This document shows, piece after piece, positions 45,121-53,756 of a DNA stretch of 64,000 nt; position 1 is the stretch's first letter, and every line of letters starts with the position of its first letter. The notes beneath the pieces are model-generated. The model made no database searches. It was not told where the DNA came from and saw only the letters and a list, made by a program, of their open reading frames with translations. The position numbers and the translations under genes were made by a program. Source of the stretch: Lysobacter_L cavernae (GTDB taxonomy: Bacteria > Pseudomonadota > Gammaproteobacteria > Xanthomonadales > Xanthomonadaceae); NCBI RefSeq assembly GCF_042648505.1, contig NZ_JBHRXK010000009.1, positions 15,303 through 79,302 of the forward strand, read 5' to 3'.

Positions 45121-46557
45121 CTACAGCAGTGGCGACACCAGCCGCGCCAACGCCTCGGGCACGCGCGTGCGCCACAGCGGCCGGACGCGGTCGTCGCGCA
45201 CGCGCGGGGCCTGGCTGCACTCGGACTGGATCAGCCGTGCCAACGCGGCCACCAGCGACGCATCGCGGAACATCACCGAGATCTCGAAGTTGAGGCGGAA
45301 GCTGCGGTTGTCGAAGTTGGCGCTGCCGATGATGGCGAGGTCGTCGTCGCACAGCAGGGCCTTGCTGTGCAGCATGCGCGGCCCGTACTCGTGGATCTTG
45401 GCCCCGGCTTCGAGCAGCTCGTCGAAGTAGGAGCGCGCGGCGTAGGTCACCAGGCGGCTGTCGCTGAGCTTGGGCACCAGCAGGCGCACGTCAAGACCGC
45501 CCAGCGCGGCCGAGGTCAGCGCCATGCGCGCGGCCTCGCCGGGGACGAAGTACGGCGTGACCAGCCAGACCCGGCGTTGCGCGGAATGGATCGCGCCGAC
45601 ATGCAGGCGGTGGATCGCTTCCCACGACGAATCCGGACCCGACACCAGCACCTGCGTGGCGACCGTGCCAGGTTGCGGCGGGGGAGAGTGCAGCTTGAGC
45701 GGTGGCTGCCCGGTCGCGTAGGCCCAGTCCTCGACGAACACCAGCTGCAACTCGTGCACCACGTCGCCCTCCAGGCGCAGGTGCAGGTCGCGATAGGCGT
45801 CGCTGCGCAGGCGCTCGTCTTCCTCGTCGGTGATGTTGATGCCGCCGGTGAAGCCGACTCGGCCGTCGATCACGACGATCTTGCGGTGGGTGCGCAGGTT
45901 CAACCACGGCCGCTTCCAGAACCAGCGCAGGCGCATCGGGTGGAACCAGGCGACTTCGGCGCCGGCGTCGACCAGCGGCCGCAGGAAACGGCGCTTGGTC
46001 GCTCCGGAGCCGACCGCGTCCAGCAGCAGGCGCACCTTGACGCCGGCACGGGCGCGCTCGATCAACGCATCGCGCAGGGCCGTGCCGGTGCGGTCGGGCA
46101 GGTAGATGTAGTACTCCAGATGGATGTGCTCGCGCGCCTGCGCGACCGCCTCGAGCAGGGCGGCGTACTTGGCAGCGCCGTCGATCAGCAGCTGCGCGTG
46201 GGTCGCGGTGGTCGGGGGCAGGCCGGTGGTGGCCTGGGCGATCTTGGCCAGTTCGATCGCGTCGGGGTTCGGGTGCAGGCCGTGCGGCGGCACTGGCAGC
46301 GTCGCACGCGCGCGCACCCGGCGCAGGCGCTGGCGGTGGATGCGCTGCGGGCCGAAGACGAAATAGATCAGGAAGCCGACGTAGGGCAGCGCCGCCAGGC
46401 TGATCAGCCAGCTCAGCGTGGCCACCGGCTCGCGCTTCTGCAGCGCGATCCACAGACCCAATCCGACCAGGTAACCGAGCCAGCCCAGCGTCAGGTACAG
46501 GCCAAGGTGCGGGATCGCGGTAAAGGCGTCCCAGGCGTCCTGCAGGGCATGGTGCAT
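45121..46557 (-). CDS. cls: Cardiolipin synthase (phospholipase D family)
   Basis: 478 residues. Two N-terminal membrane helices (LYLTLGWLGYLVGLGLWIAL; TLSWLISLAALPYVGFLIYFVFG), then two phosphatidyltransferase HKD motifs: HRKIVVIDGRVGFTGGIN and HSKALLCDDDLAIIGSANFDNRSF. The second is the typical cardiolipin synthase ending. It condenses two phosphatidylglycerols to cardiolipin at the inner membrane. The ATG at 46557 is chosen; an in-frame start at 46668 adds an Arg-rich leader that overlaps the divergent gene. Confidence 0.92.
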   Translation of the reverse strand: MHHALQDAWDAFTAIPHLGLYLTLGWLGYLVGLGLWIALQKREPVATLSWLISLAALPYVGFLIYFVFGPQRIHRQRLRRVRARATLPVPPHGLHPNPDAIELAKIAQATTGLPPTTATHAQLLIDGAAKYAALLEAVAQAREHIHLEYYIYLPDRTGTALRDALIERARAGVKVRLLLDAVGSGATKRRFLRPLVDAGAEVAWFHPMRLRWFWKRPWLNLRTHRKIVVIDGRVGFTGGINITDEEDERLRSDAYRDLHLRLEGDVVHELQLVFVEDWAYATGQPPLKLHSPPPQPGTVATQVLVSGPDSSWEAIHRLHVGAIHSAQRRVWLVTPYFVPGEAARMALTSAALGGLDVRLLVPKLSDSRLVTYAARSYFDELLEAGAKIHEYGPRMLHSKALLCDDDLAIIGSANFDNRSFRLNFEISVMFRDASLVAALARLIQSECSQAPRVRDDRVRPLWRTRVPEALARLVSPLL

Positions 46558-46633
46558 GCGCGATCGTCTCCGGCTGAATCGTTCAGACGCGTCGTCGCAG
46601 GGAGTGCGACAGCGCCGACGTAGGCTAAGCCGC

Positions 46634-47722
46634 ATGGACGACGCCCGCAAAGCCCAGGCTCCGATCAAAGGCCGCGGTGCCGCGTCCTACGTCGACGGGC
46701 GCTATGCGGTGACGGTCGCGCGCGGCGAGGACGACGGCTGGGGTTCGGTCTACGAGGACCTTGCCGAGGCGCCGCACCCGGACACGCGCGTCACCGAGGA
46801 GCGCGCGCGCAGCATCATCAGCCGCAACGATTCGCCAGACATCGGTTTCAGCCAGTCGGTCAATCCCTACCGCGGCTGCGAGCACGGCTGCGTCTATTGC
46901 TTTGCCCGGCCCTCGCACGCCTACCTCGACCTCTCGCCGGGGCTGGATTTCGAAACCCGGCTGTTCGCCAAGACCAACGCGGCCGAACGCCTGCAGGCGG
47001 AGCTGGCCAAGCCGGGCTACCACTGCGCGCCGATCGCGCTGGGCATCAACACCGATGCCTACCAGCCGATCGAGCGCCGCTACCGGATCACGCGATCGCT
47101 GATCGAGGTGCTGGACGCGTGCTCGCATCCGTTCAGCCTGATCACCAAGAACGCCGCGGTCACCCGCGACCTCGACCTGTTCGCGGCGATGGCGCGGCGG
47201 CGATTGGTGTCGGTGTATTTCTCGGTGACCACACTCGACAACAAGCTGTCCGCGCGCATGGAGCCGCGCGCCGCGGCGCCACACGCGCGCTTGAAGGCGA
47301 TGCGCACGCTGCATGAGGCCGGCGTGCCGGTCGGGGTGATGGTCGCGCCGGTGATCCCGATGATCAACGACCGCGAGATCGAGCACATCCTCGAGGCCGC
47401 ACACGAACACGGCGCAGGCGCTGCCGGCTACGTGCTGTTGCGCTTGCCGCACGAGCTAAAGCAGGTTTGGCGCGAATGGTTGCAGCTGCACTACCCCGAC
47501 CGCGCCGAGCACGTGATGAGCCTGATCCGGCAGATGCGCGGCGGCAAGGACTACGACAGCGCGTTCGGCACGCGCATGCGCGGCGAAGGGCCGTTTGCGC
47601 AGCTGATCGCGCAGCGTTTCGCCAAGGCGCACAAGCGGCTCGGCTTCGGCCGGTTGCCCGCGCTCGACAGCGCGCAGTTCGTGCCACCGCGCAAGCCGTC
47701 GCCGCAGGGCGAGCTGTTCTAG
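46634..47722 (+). CDS. Radical SAM protein, PA0069/SPL-like family
   Basis: 362 residues. The 4Fe-4S cluster motif is CEHGCVYC (CxxxCxxC) in SVNPYRGCEHGCVYCFARPSHAYLDLSPGLDFE. Other family segments: LGINTDAYQPIERRYRITRSLIEVL, VYFSVTTLDNKLSARMEPRAAAPHARL, and VAPVIPMINDREIEHILEAA. Spore-photoproduct-lyase-like radical SAM proteins of this group occur in many proteobacteria without known substrate. Divergent from cls (76-bp gap); convergent with the permease gene. Confidence 0.88.
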   Translation: MDDARKAQAPIKGRGAASYVDGRYAVTVARGEDDGWGSVYEDLAEAPHPDTRVTEERARSIISRNDSPDIGFSQSVNPYRGCEHGCVYCFARPSHAYLDLSPGLDFETRLFAKTNAAERLQAELAKPGYHCAPIALGINTDAYQPIERRYRITRSLIEVLDACSHPFSLITKNAAVTRDLDLFAAMARRRLVSVYFSVTTLDNKLSARMEPRAAAPHARLKAMRTLHEAGVPVGVMVAPVIPMINDREIEHILEAAHEHGAGAAGYVLLRLPHELKQVWREWLQLHYPDRAEHVMSLIRQMRGGKDYDSAFGTRMRGEGPFAQLIAQRFAKAHKRLGFGRLPALDSAQFVPPRKPSPQGELF

Positions 47723-47754
47723 GCGAGTCGTTACAGGACGAATCGTTTTGAGGC

Positions 47755-49566
47755 TCAACCGCCCGGCAACAACGGCCCACCCAGCCACAACCAGCGCGCC
47801 ATCCAGGCGCTGACCAGCGCGATCAGCGCGGTCAGAGGCAGGCCGATGCGCAGGAAGTCGTGGAAGCGGTACTGGCCGGGGCCGAGGATCAGCAGGTTGC
47901 CGTGGTGGCCGATCGGGGTCAGGAACGCGACCACCGCGCCGAGCGCGGTGCAGACCACGAACGGTGTCGGCGCCAGGCCCAGCGACTGCGCCAGCTCGAC
48001 TGCGATCGGGCCGAGCAGCACCGTGGTCGCCGCGTCCGACAGGATCTGGGTCAGCAGCGCGGCGACGCTGAACATCACCAGCAGCACCGCCAGCGCCGGC
48101 CAGCCGGCGACCACGTGCAGCAGGCCGCTGGCGAGCAGCTGCGCGGTGCCGGTCTGCTCCATCGCGATGCCGAGCGGGATCACCCCGGCGATCATCACGA
48201 AGATGCGCACGTCGATCTCGCGGTAGGCCTGCTCGACGTCGACGCAGCGCGTGGCCACCATCGCCACCGCACCGAGCAGGAACGCGAGCGGCGCCGGCAG
48301 CCATTCGGTCGCGGCGGCGAGCACGGTCGCGGCCAGGATCGCCAGCGCGATCGGTGCACGCACGCGGCGCCGCGCCTCGCCGGCGAACGGCACCAGCATC
48401 AGGAAGCCGTGGTGCGCGGCCAGCTCGGCAAAGCGCGAGGGTCGCCCCCACAGCAGCAGCAGATCGCCTTCGCGCAGGCGCGCCTCGGCCAGGCGCGGCA
48501 TGGCGTGCTCATCGCCGCCCGCACTATCGCGACGCCACAGCCCGGCGATCACCGCATGGAAACGCCGCGCGAAATCGAGCTCGCGCAGGCTGCGGCCGAT
48601 GAACTCCGAGCCCGGCGCGACCACCGCCTGCACCAGCTGTGGCGTGCCCTCGCCGCTGGCGTGGTCGCCGTAGTGCGCGATCGCCTGCAGGTCCAGGCCG
48701 GGGTCGTCGTGCAGCGAGGCCAGCGCGTCGGCAGAGGCCTCGGCCAGCAGGATGTCGCCGCTGATCAGCGGGCTGGCGGCGGTGAGGTCGTCGCGCATGC
48801 GGCCGTCGCGCAGCCAGCCGACCAGGCGGAAGCGGTCGCCCAGCGCCTTCTGCAACTCGGCCAGCGGCCGCGTGCTCCAGCGCGAGCCTTCGATCACCAG
48901 CAGCTCGGTGCGGTAGCGGTCCAGGCGCAGGTAGCTTTCGTCGGCAAGCGCGCCGAAGCGGCGCGGCAGCAGCCAGCGCGCCAGCAGCATGTAGGCCACG
49001 CCGATCGCCACCAGCGCCAAACCAATCGGCGTGATCGAGAAGATGCCGAGCCCTTCCGCGCCGGTGCGCTCGATCAGGTTGTCGGCGAGCAGGAATGCTG
49101 GGGCGCTGACCAGGGTCAAGGTGGTGCCGAGCGAGGCCGCGAACGACATCGGCATCAGCAGGCGCGATGCCGACAGGCCGCGGGCGCGGGCGAAGCGGGT
49201 CAGGATCGGCAGCATCATCGCCGTCACCATCACGTGGTGGGTGAACGACGACAGCAGCGCCACCGCCGGCATCGTCACTGCGATCGCGCGCGTCTCGCTG
49301 CGGCCGGCGGCGCGGCCGATGCCCTGGCCGAGACGCTCGGTGATGCCGGTCGCGGCGAGGCCGCCGGAGATCACGAACACCGCCGCGACGATGATCGCCG
49401 GCTCGCTGGCGAAGCCCGACAGCGCCTGTCGCGCATCGAGCACGCCGGTGAGCACCAGCGCGAGCAGCGTCAGCATCGCGGTCACGTCGACCCGCAGGCG
49501 CTCGCTCACGAACAGGTACAAGGCGCCGGCGAGCACCAGCAGGAACAGCACTTGTTGCATCTCCAT
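47755..49566 (-). CDS. SLC13-type permease with two TrkA_C domains
   Basis: About 603 residues from the ATG at 49566; in-frame starts at 49560, 49593 and 49608 (GTG) are also possible. N- and C-terminal membrane halves (e.g. MLTLLALVLTGVLDARQALSGFASEPAIIVAAVFVISGG; FVMIAGVIPLGIAMEQTGTAQLLASGLL; FVVCTALGAVVAFLTPIGHHGNLLILGPG) flank two soluble TrkA_C/RCK-like domains at about 205-290 and 300-385. This is the layout of SLC13/DASS-like anion permeases of the YfbS group. The substrate (sulfate or dicarboxylate) is not readable. Divergent from a PAS kinase. Confidence 0.85.
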   Translation of the reverse strand: MEMQQVLFLLVLAGALYLFVSERLRVDVTAMLTLLALVLTGVLDARQALSGFASEPAIIVAAVFVISGGLAATGITERLGQGIGRAAGRSETRAIAVTMPAVALLSSFTHHVMVTAMMLPILTRFARARGLSASRLLMPMSFAASLGTTLTLVSAPAFLLADNLIERTGAEGLGIFSITPIGLALVAIGVAYMLLARWLLPRRFGALADESYLRLDRYRTELLVIEGSRWSTRPLAELQKALGDRFRLVGWLRDGRMRDDLTAASPLISGDILLAEASADALASLHDDPGLDLQAIAHYGDHASGEGTPQLVQAVVAPGSEFIGRSLRELDFARRFHAVIAGLWRRDSAGGDEHAMPRLAEARLREGDLLLLWGRPSRFAELAAHHGFLMLVPFAGEARRRVRAPIALAILAATVLAAATEWLPAPLAFLLGAVAMVATRCVDVEQAYREIDVRIFVMIAGVIPLGIAMEQTGTAQLLASGLLHVVAGWPALAVLLVMFSVAALLTQILSDAATTVLLGPIAVELAQSLGLAPTPFVVCTALGAVVAFLTPIGHHGNLLILGPGQYRFHDFLRIGLPLTALIALVSAWMARWLWLGGPLLPGG

Positions 49567-49669
49567 GCCGGGCATTGTGCGGGATACGGTCATACCGCCG
49601 CGCTTCACGCTGCCTGCACCAGCCTGTCACGATGCTCTTGGCTACACTGGCGTAAACAGCAATGCGTGC

Positions 49670-50809
49670 ATGTCCATGAGCAATACCGCGGCCCAACCAT
49701 CCGGAGATGACCGCTTCCGGCTGGCGATGGCCGCATCCGGTCTCGGCATGGCCATCGTCGATCTGCAGGGATGCTGGGTCGAGGTCAATCCCGCGTTCGA
49801 GCGCATGTTCGGTTACGCCGCCGCAGACATGGTCGGCCGGCCGACCTCGGCGTTCACCCATCCCGATGACCTGCTGCTCACGCAGTCGTTCCTGCAGGGA
49901 TTGATCGACGGCAGCATTCCGATGCTGGATGCGCCCAAGCGTTACCTGCATCGCAATGGCGAGACGATCTGGACCCACGCCCATGTCGCGGTGGTGCGCG
50001 ACCAGGGTGGCAAGGCGCTGTACCTGCTGGTGCAACTGCGCGATGTCAGCGCGCAGCGTGCGGCCGAGGAGGCGCTGCAGTCGCGCGTCGATGCCGAGCA
50101 TGCCGCGCTCGATGCGTCCCACCGGCAACTTCAGCTGTTCGCCGATGCGGTCGCGCACGACCTGCGTGCGCCGCTGCGCTCGATCGAGAGTTTTTCCGGA
50201 CTGCTCGCCGACCGCGCCCAGGAGCGCCTCGACGACACCGACCGCGATTACCTGGCGCGCATCCGCGCCGCCGCCGCGCGCATGACCGCGCTGCTCAGCG
50301 CGCTCAACGAGCTGTCGTACGTGACCCGTGCCGAACTCGAGCCGGCACGGGTCGACCTGAGCCTGCTCGCCGAATGGGTCGGCGCCGAACTGCAGGATGC
50401 CGAACCGCAGCGACGCGCCGAGATCCACGTGCAGTCGGACCTGGTCGCGCAGGGCGACGAGCGCTTGCTCAAGCTGCTGCTGGGGCAGTTGATGAACAAC
50501 GCCTGGAAGTTCTCGCGCGAGCGTGAGCCGATCCGCATCCAGATCAGCGGCGAGCGCGACGGCGACACGTTGCGCTTGCAGATCCGTGACCACGGGATCG
50601 GTTTTGACATGCGCTATGCGCACAAGCTGTTCGAGCCTTTCCAGCGCCTGCACGGGCCGGACCAGGGCGGCGGGCACGGACTCGGCCTGGCGATCGCGCA
50701 ACGCATCGCCGAGCGCCACCACGGCCATCTGCATGCACAGTCGCAACCCGAGAGCGGCAGCACCTTCACGCTGGAATTGCCGGCCATCATGGCGGAGGAA
50801 CGCAGTTGA
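49670..50809 (+). CDS. PAS-domain sensor histidine kinase
   Basis: 379 residues. A PAS domain (about 13-130, FRLAMAASGLGMAIVDLQGCWVEVNPAFERMFGY ... KALYLLVQLRDVSAQR), a short coiled coil, then HisKA with AVAHDLRAPLRSIESFSGLL (His163) and HATPase (LMNNAWKFSR N-box; RDHGIGFDM; GHGLGLAIAQRIAERHHGHL). The kinase core resembles phytochrome-type kinases. No membrane segment, so it is cytoplasmic. Its stop overlaps the next gene's ATG (TGATG), pairing it with a CheY-like regulator. Starts at 49670 or 49676. Confidence 0.9.
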   Translation: MSMSNTAAQPSGDDRFRLAMAASGLGMAIVDLQGCWVEVNPAFERMFGYAAADMVGRPTSAFTHPDDLLLTQSFLQGLIDGSIPMLDAPKRYLHRNGETIWTHAHVAVVRDQGGKALYLLVQLRDVSAQRAAEEALQSRVDAEHAALDASHRQLQLFADAVAHDLRAPLRSIESFSGLLADRAQERLDDTDRDYLARIRAAAARMTALLSALNELSYVTRAELEPARVDLSLLAEWVGAELQDAEPQRRAEIHVQSDLVAQGDERLLKLLLGQLMNNAWKFSREREPIRIQISGERDGDTLRLQIRDHGIGFDMRYAHKLFEPFQRLHGPDQGGGHGLGLAIAQRIAERHHGHLHAQSQPESGSTFTLELPAIMAEERS

Positions 50810-51243
50810 TGCACAAGGAAATCCTGCTGGTCGAGGACAATCCCGACGACGTCGAGTTGACCCGGCTTGCCTTTGACGAGGCCAAGATCGCCAACCGGCT
50901 GGTGGTGGTGGGCGACGGGGCCGAGGCTCTGGATTACCTGTTCGCGCGCGGCAAGCACAGCGACCGCAGCCTCGACGATCTGCCGTCGATCGTGCTGCTT
51001 GACCTCAACCTGCCCAAGATCGACGGACGCGAGGTGCTGCAGGCGATCCGTGCGCACGAGGCCACGCGCACGTTGCCGGTGGTGGTGCTGACCACCAGTG
51101 CCGAGCCGTTCGACGTCGAGGCCAGCTATGCGCTTGGGGTCAACAGCTACATCCAGAAGCCGGTCGATTTCGAGCAGTTCGTGTGGGCGGTGAAGCAGGT
51201 GGGGTTGTACTGGCTGGTGCTGAATCATCCGCGGCATGAGTAA
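50809..51243 (+). CDS. CheY-like single-domain response regulator (Rcp1-like)
   Basis: 144 residues, only a receiver domain: ILLVEDNPDDVELTRLAF (acidic pocket), phospho-acceptor Asp65 in IVLLDLNLPKIDG, TTSAEP and NSYIQKPVDFEQFVWAVKQVGLYWL. The PDDVELT form and the long alpha-5 ending are those of Rcp1-like partners of phytochrome-type kinases. The ATG overlaps the kinase stop. With no output domain, it probably acts by protein contact or phosphotransfer. Confidence 0.92.
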   Translation: MHKEILLVEDNPDDVELTRLAFDEAKIANRLVVVGDGAEALDYLFARGKHSDRSLDDLPSIVLLDLNLPKIDGREVLQAIRAHEATRTLPVVVLTTSAEPFDVEASYALGVNSYIQKPVDFEQFVWAVKQVGLYWLVLNHPRHE

Positions 51244-51350
51244 CGGCAGCCGTTGTCGTGATTTGGGTTGATCTGGCTCCGTAGAGCTCGCCGAGCACGG
51301 TAAGCGTGGGCCGAGTCTGCGCGATCGATCCGGCCCTCGAGTAAATCGTT

Positions 51351-51421
51351 GTAGGAGCGGCTTCAGCCGCGAGCTTGGATGCCCCCTGCACATGCGAAAA
51401 GCTCGCGGCTGAAGCCGCTCC
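51351..51421. repeat. REP inverted pair, second copy
   Basis: GTAGGAGCGGCTTCAGCCGC at 51351 continues to 51375 and is mirrored perfectly over 22 bp at 51400-51421, with a 24-bp spacer. Same family as 16289-16360. The rest of this 269-bp gap holds nothing recognised. Confidence 0.9.
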
Positions 51422-51512
51422 TGCATGAAACAACATTCGGGTCGGCTAATTAATGAGAAGCGCAGGGCGGCCGACATGCTCGTTTCAGCGATGAGCGTTG
51501 AAACGCGAAAGG

Positions 51513-52256
51513 TTACCGGCTGCCGAACAACTGTTCGGCCCGCTGGAACAAGATCCAACTGGTGGCAATGATCTTGTCGCCGCCCTTGGGACGGTTGCCG
51601 CGGTGGGTGTGGGTGAACGCCGCCGGGGCGATCAGCAGGCTGCCGGCGCACGGCGCGACCTTGCGCTGCTGGTAGAGGAACTCGGTCTCGCCCTCGGCGA
51701 AGTCGTCGTTGAGGTACAGCGTCCACAGCAGATGCCGGTGCAGTGTCTCGGCACGCGGATCGCGCGGGTACAGCTCGCAGTGCCAGTACGGGTAGCCGCC
51801 GCGGTCGGCGCTGTAATGCTGCAGGTTGATCGCACCAGGACGCAGCACCGTCTGCACGATCGGCGCCAGCGTGGCGTCGTCCATCGCCGCCAGTCGCTCG
51901 GGGGTGAGGCGATGGTTCTTGCCGTCTTCGCCCGGGGTTTCCAGCATCAGCGGCGCGATCAGGGTGTGCGGGTAACGGCGCAGGTAGGCGACCAGCCCCT
52001 GGAACACGGCGCGGTTCAACAGCTCCTCGGCATCGCGCCAGGCGTCGTGGCCGCTGATGGTGAGGTCGTGGCTGTCCTTGAGTTCGGGCATCACGCCGCC
52101 GCCGACGCGGCCGGGCACGGTGTCGGCGCTGTCGGCGAAACGGGCGATCAGCGCGGCGCAGTGGGCGCGGTCGAGCAGGTCCGGATAGACCTCGATGAAG
52201 TCGTGGGCGACGGCGGGCATGCGCGGCTCTACGTAATGCGGGAGGAAAGCGGCCAT
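51513..52256 (-). CDS. 2OG-Fe(II) oxygenase
   Basis: 247 residues. A jelly-roll dioxygenase domain: NLQHYSADRGGYPYWHCELYPRD, LLWTLYLNDDFAEGETEFLYQQRKVAPCAGSLLIAP, FTHTHRGNRPKGGDKIIATSWILF. The first His and Glu (WHCE) and the late His (THRGN, with a nearby Lys/Arg for 2-oxoglutarate) would be the iron ligands; the carboxylate being Glu rather than Asp is a deviation or lies elsewhere. The ATG at 52256 is chosen; the longer frame is Arg-rich. It is divergent from the Fap-like cluster. Confidence 0.8.
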   Translation of the reverse strand: MAAFLPHYVEPRMPAVAHDFIEVYPDLLDRAHCAALIARFADSADTVPGRVGGGVMPELKDSHDLTISGHDAWRDAEELLNRAVFQGLVAYLRRYPHTLIAPLMLETPGEDGKNHRLTPERLAAMDDATLAPIVQTVLRPGAINLQHYSADRGGYPYWHCELYPRDPRAETLHRHLLWTLYLNDDFAEGETEFLYQQRKVAPCAGSLLIAPAAFTHTHRGNRPKGGDKIIATSWILFQRAEQLFGSR

Positions 52257-52487
52257 CCTCGCACGCCGAAAAAGGGATGCAAAAACGCAACGCGCGACGC
52301 CGGCGCGAGCGCGGGTGCGTCGAGTGCTCTGGGCACCGCGAGGGCGCGGTGCCGATACCGGGATGGGTGACGGCTGGCAGACGCGGCCGCGTGCTGCGGT
52401 TTCAGCGCTGCATCGTTTTGACTGCACTCACGCGGTCGCGTGCGGCGAAATCCGTATAAAAACAAATAAAAACAACAAGTTGTGAGT

Positions 52488-52503
52488 TTGGCATGGAACT
52501 CGC
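52488..52503 (+). promoter_or_regulatory. Sigma-54 promoter of the Fap-like operon
   Basis: TTGGCATGGAACTCGC has the invariant GG (52490-52491) and GC (52502-52503) separated by exactly 10 bp, and matches YTGGCACGNNNNTTGC at most positions. It lies about 60 bp before the first gene. The upstream DNA (52452-52480) is strikingly A-rich, as expected for a bendable activator region, in a 305-bp gap without a gene. Confidence 0.72.
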
Positions 52504-52561
52504 GTCGAGTCCGGCTGCTTGCCGCGGCGTTGGCGCTGCGCAAGGCCCGAGGGAATCGACC

Positions 52562-53098
52562 ATGCCCGTTGTCGTACATGCCGCCCGCCGCGATCGCCGA
52601 CCGTTTGCCTTGTCGTTGGCTGCACTGTGCCTGTGTGCCGGCGCGTTGCAGGCGCAGGAACCGACGGCGGTGCCTGCGGAGCAGGACCGGTTTTCCGACC
52701 AGCGCCTGATCGTCATCCGCCAGGTCCAGCCGCGCGTCGCTTACCGGCCGGTGCCGGTCGAGGACCACCCGATCCAGGCGCAGGCCACCACGTTCCCGGG
52801 CGAGGTCTTCCACGACACGCTCGGGCAGAGCATCGGCCTGCTGGTCGGCGACGACGCGCTCGGCGAGCGTGGTTCGGCCGGCGTCAATGCCGATCCGGCC
52901 ACGCCGGCGGCGCTCGACCGCAGCCTGTCCCTGCTCGGCGCGCAGCCGATGGCAGGCGCCGGCACGGCACGGGGCCCCTCTGCGATGCCTGGCGCCTCGA
53001 TCGGCGGGGCCGTCAGCGGCGCCACCCGCAACCTCGGCAGCACCATCACCCGCAGCCTGGCGCCGGTGATGGGGGCGACGCAGGGACGCGGCCCATGA
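52562..53098 (+). CDS. Secreted protein at the FapA position of a Fap-like operon
   Basis: 178 residues. A signal peptide with a basic start (MPVVVHAARRDRRPFALSLAALCLCAGALQA) precedes an unfamiliar periplasmic part (RFSDQRLIVIRQVQPRVAYRPVPVEDHPIQAQATTFPGEVFHDTL) and a Gly/Ala/Ser-rich end (GGAVSGATRNLGSTITRSLAPVMG). No domain is recognised. In Pseudomonas the first operon gene, fapA, encodes a small exported protein that influences fibre composition; equivalence here rests on position, export signal and size. The stop overlaps the next start (ATGA). Fourteen residues upstream of the signal are excluded by choosing the ATG at 52562. Confidence 0.75.
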   Translation: MPVVVHAARRDRRPFALSLAALCLCAGALQAQEPTAVPAEQDRFSDQRLIVIRQVQPRVAYRPVPVEDHPIQAQATTFPGEVFHDTLGQSIGLLVGDDALGERGSAGVNADPATPAALDRSLSLLGAQPMAGAGTARGPSAMPGASIGGAVSGATRNLGSTITRSLAPVMGATQGRGP

Positions 53099-53727
53099 GC
53101 GCGCGGTCGGCAAGCGCGCGCCTGCGCGCGGTGCTCTGCGTCAGTGGGCTGTTGCTCGCGATGCCCGCCGCGGCGCAGACCGCCGCGGTGGGCACGGACC
53201 ACGCCCGCATCCGCGACGGCGCCGCCACCGGCCTGAGCGGACGCAGCGCGGTCAACCAGGCCGCCGGTGTCGGTAACGCCCAGGCCAACCTCGCGGCGAT
53301 CGCCGTCGCCGCCGGCTCGCTGGGGCTGACCCGCCTGGATACCACCCAACGCACGGTGGCCGGCGACCGCCGCCGCGCCGCGCATGCCCGGATCGACGGC
53401 CAGGCCTTCGCCGGCAGCAGCGGCGCGCTGTCGCTGAACCAGGCCGCCGGCAGCGGCAACGCACAACTGAACCTGTTCGCGATCGGCGACGGCCACGCCG
53501 TCACGGTCGCCAACGCCATCGCCGGACTCGACGACACCGCCCTGGCGGCAGTCACCGGCGATACCGCAACTGAGGGGACTGCCGCCCCGCCCGCGATCCG
53601 CGAAGCCCGCATCGACAGCGGCGCCTTCCGCGGCAGCCAGGGCGTGGTGCAGGTCAATCAGACGGCCGGGGTCGGCAACGCCTCGACCAACGCCATCGTG
53701 CTCCAGCTGCCCGGGGGCGCGTTTTGA
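53095..53727 (+). CDS. fapB: Fap-type minor amyloid subunit (FapB-like)
   Basis: 210 residues with a Sec signal (LRAVLCVSGLLLAMPAAAQ). Three imperfect repeats at about 37-69, 97-130 and 170-202, each running ARI-D-GAxxGxxGxxxxNQAAGxGNAQxNxxAI, separated by linkers of about 27 and 40 residues. Three such Asn/Gln-containing repeats are the architecture of FapB and FapC, whose repeats stack into cross-beta fibres. It ends LPGGAF without the CxxC seen in the next protein. Translationally coupled to the FapA-position gene and 29 bp before the FapC-like gene. In Pseudomonas FapB nucleates the fibre. Confidence 0.75.
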   Translation: MSARSASARLRAVLCVSGLLLAMPAAAQTAAVGTDHARIRDGAATGLSGRSAVNQAAGVGNAQANLAAIAVAAGSLGLTRLDTTQRTVAGDRRRAAHARIDGQAFAGSSGALSLNQAAGSGNAQLNLFAIGDGHAVTVANAIAGLDDTALAAVTGDTATEGTAAPPAIREARIDSGAFRGSQGVVQVNQTAGVGNASTNAIVLQLPGGAF

Positions 53728-53756
53728 ACGTGGTAACCATCAACAGGAGTAATGCC

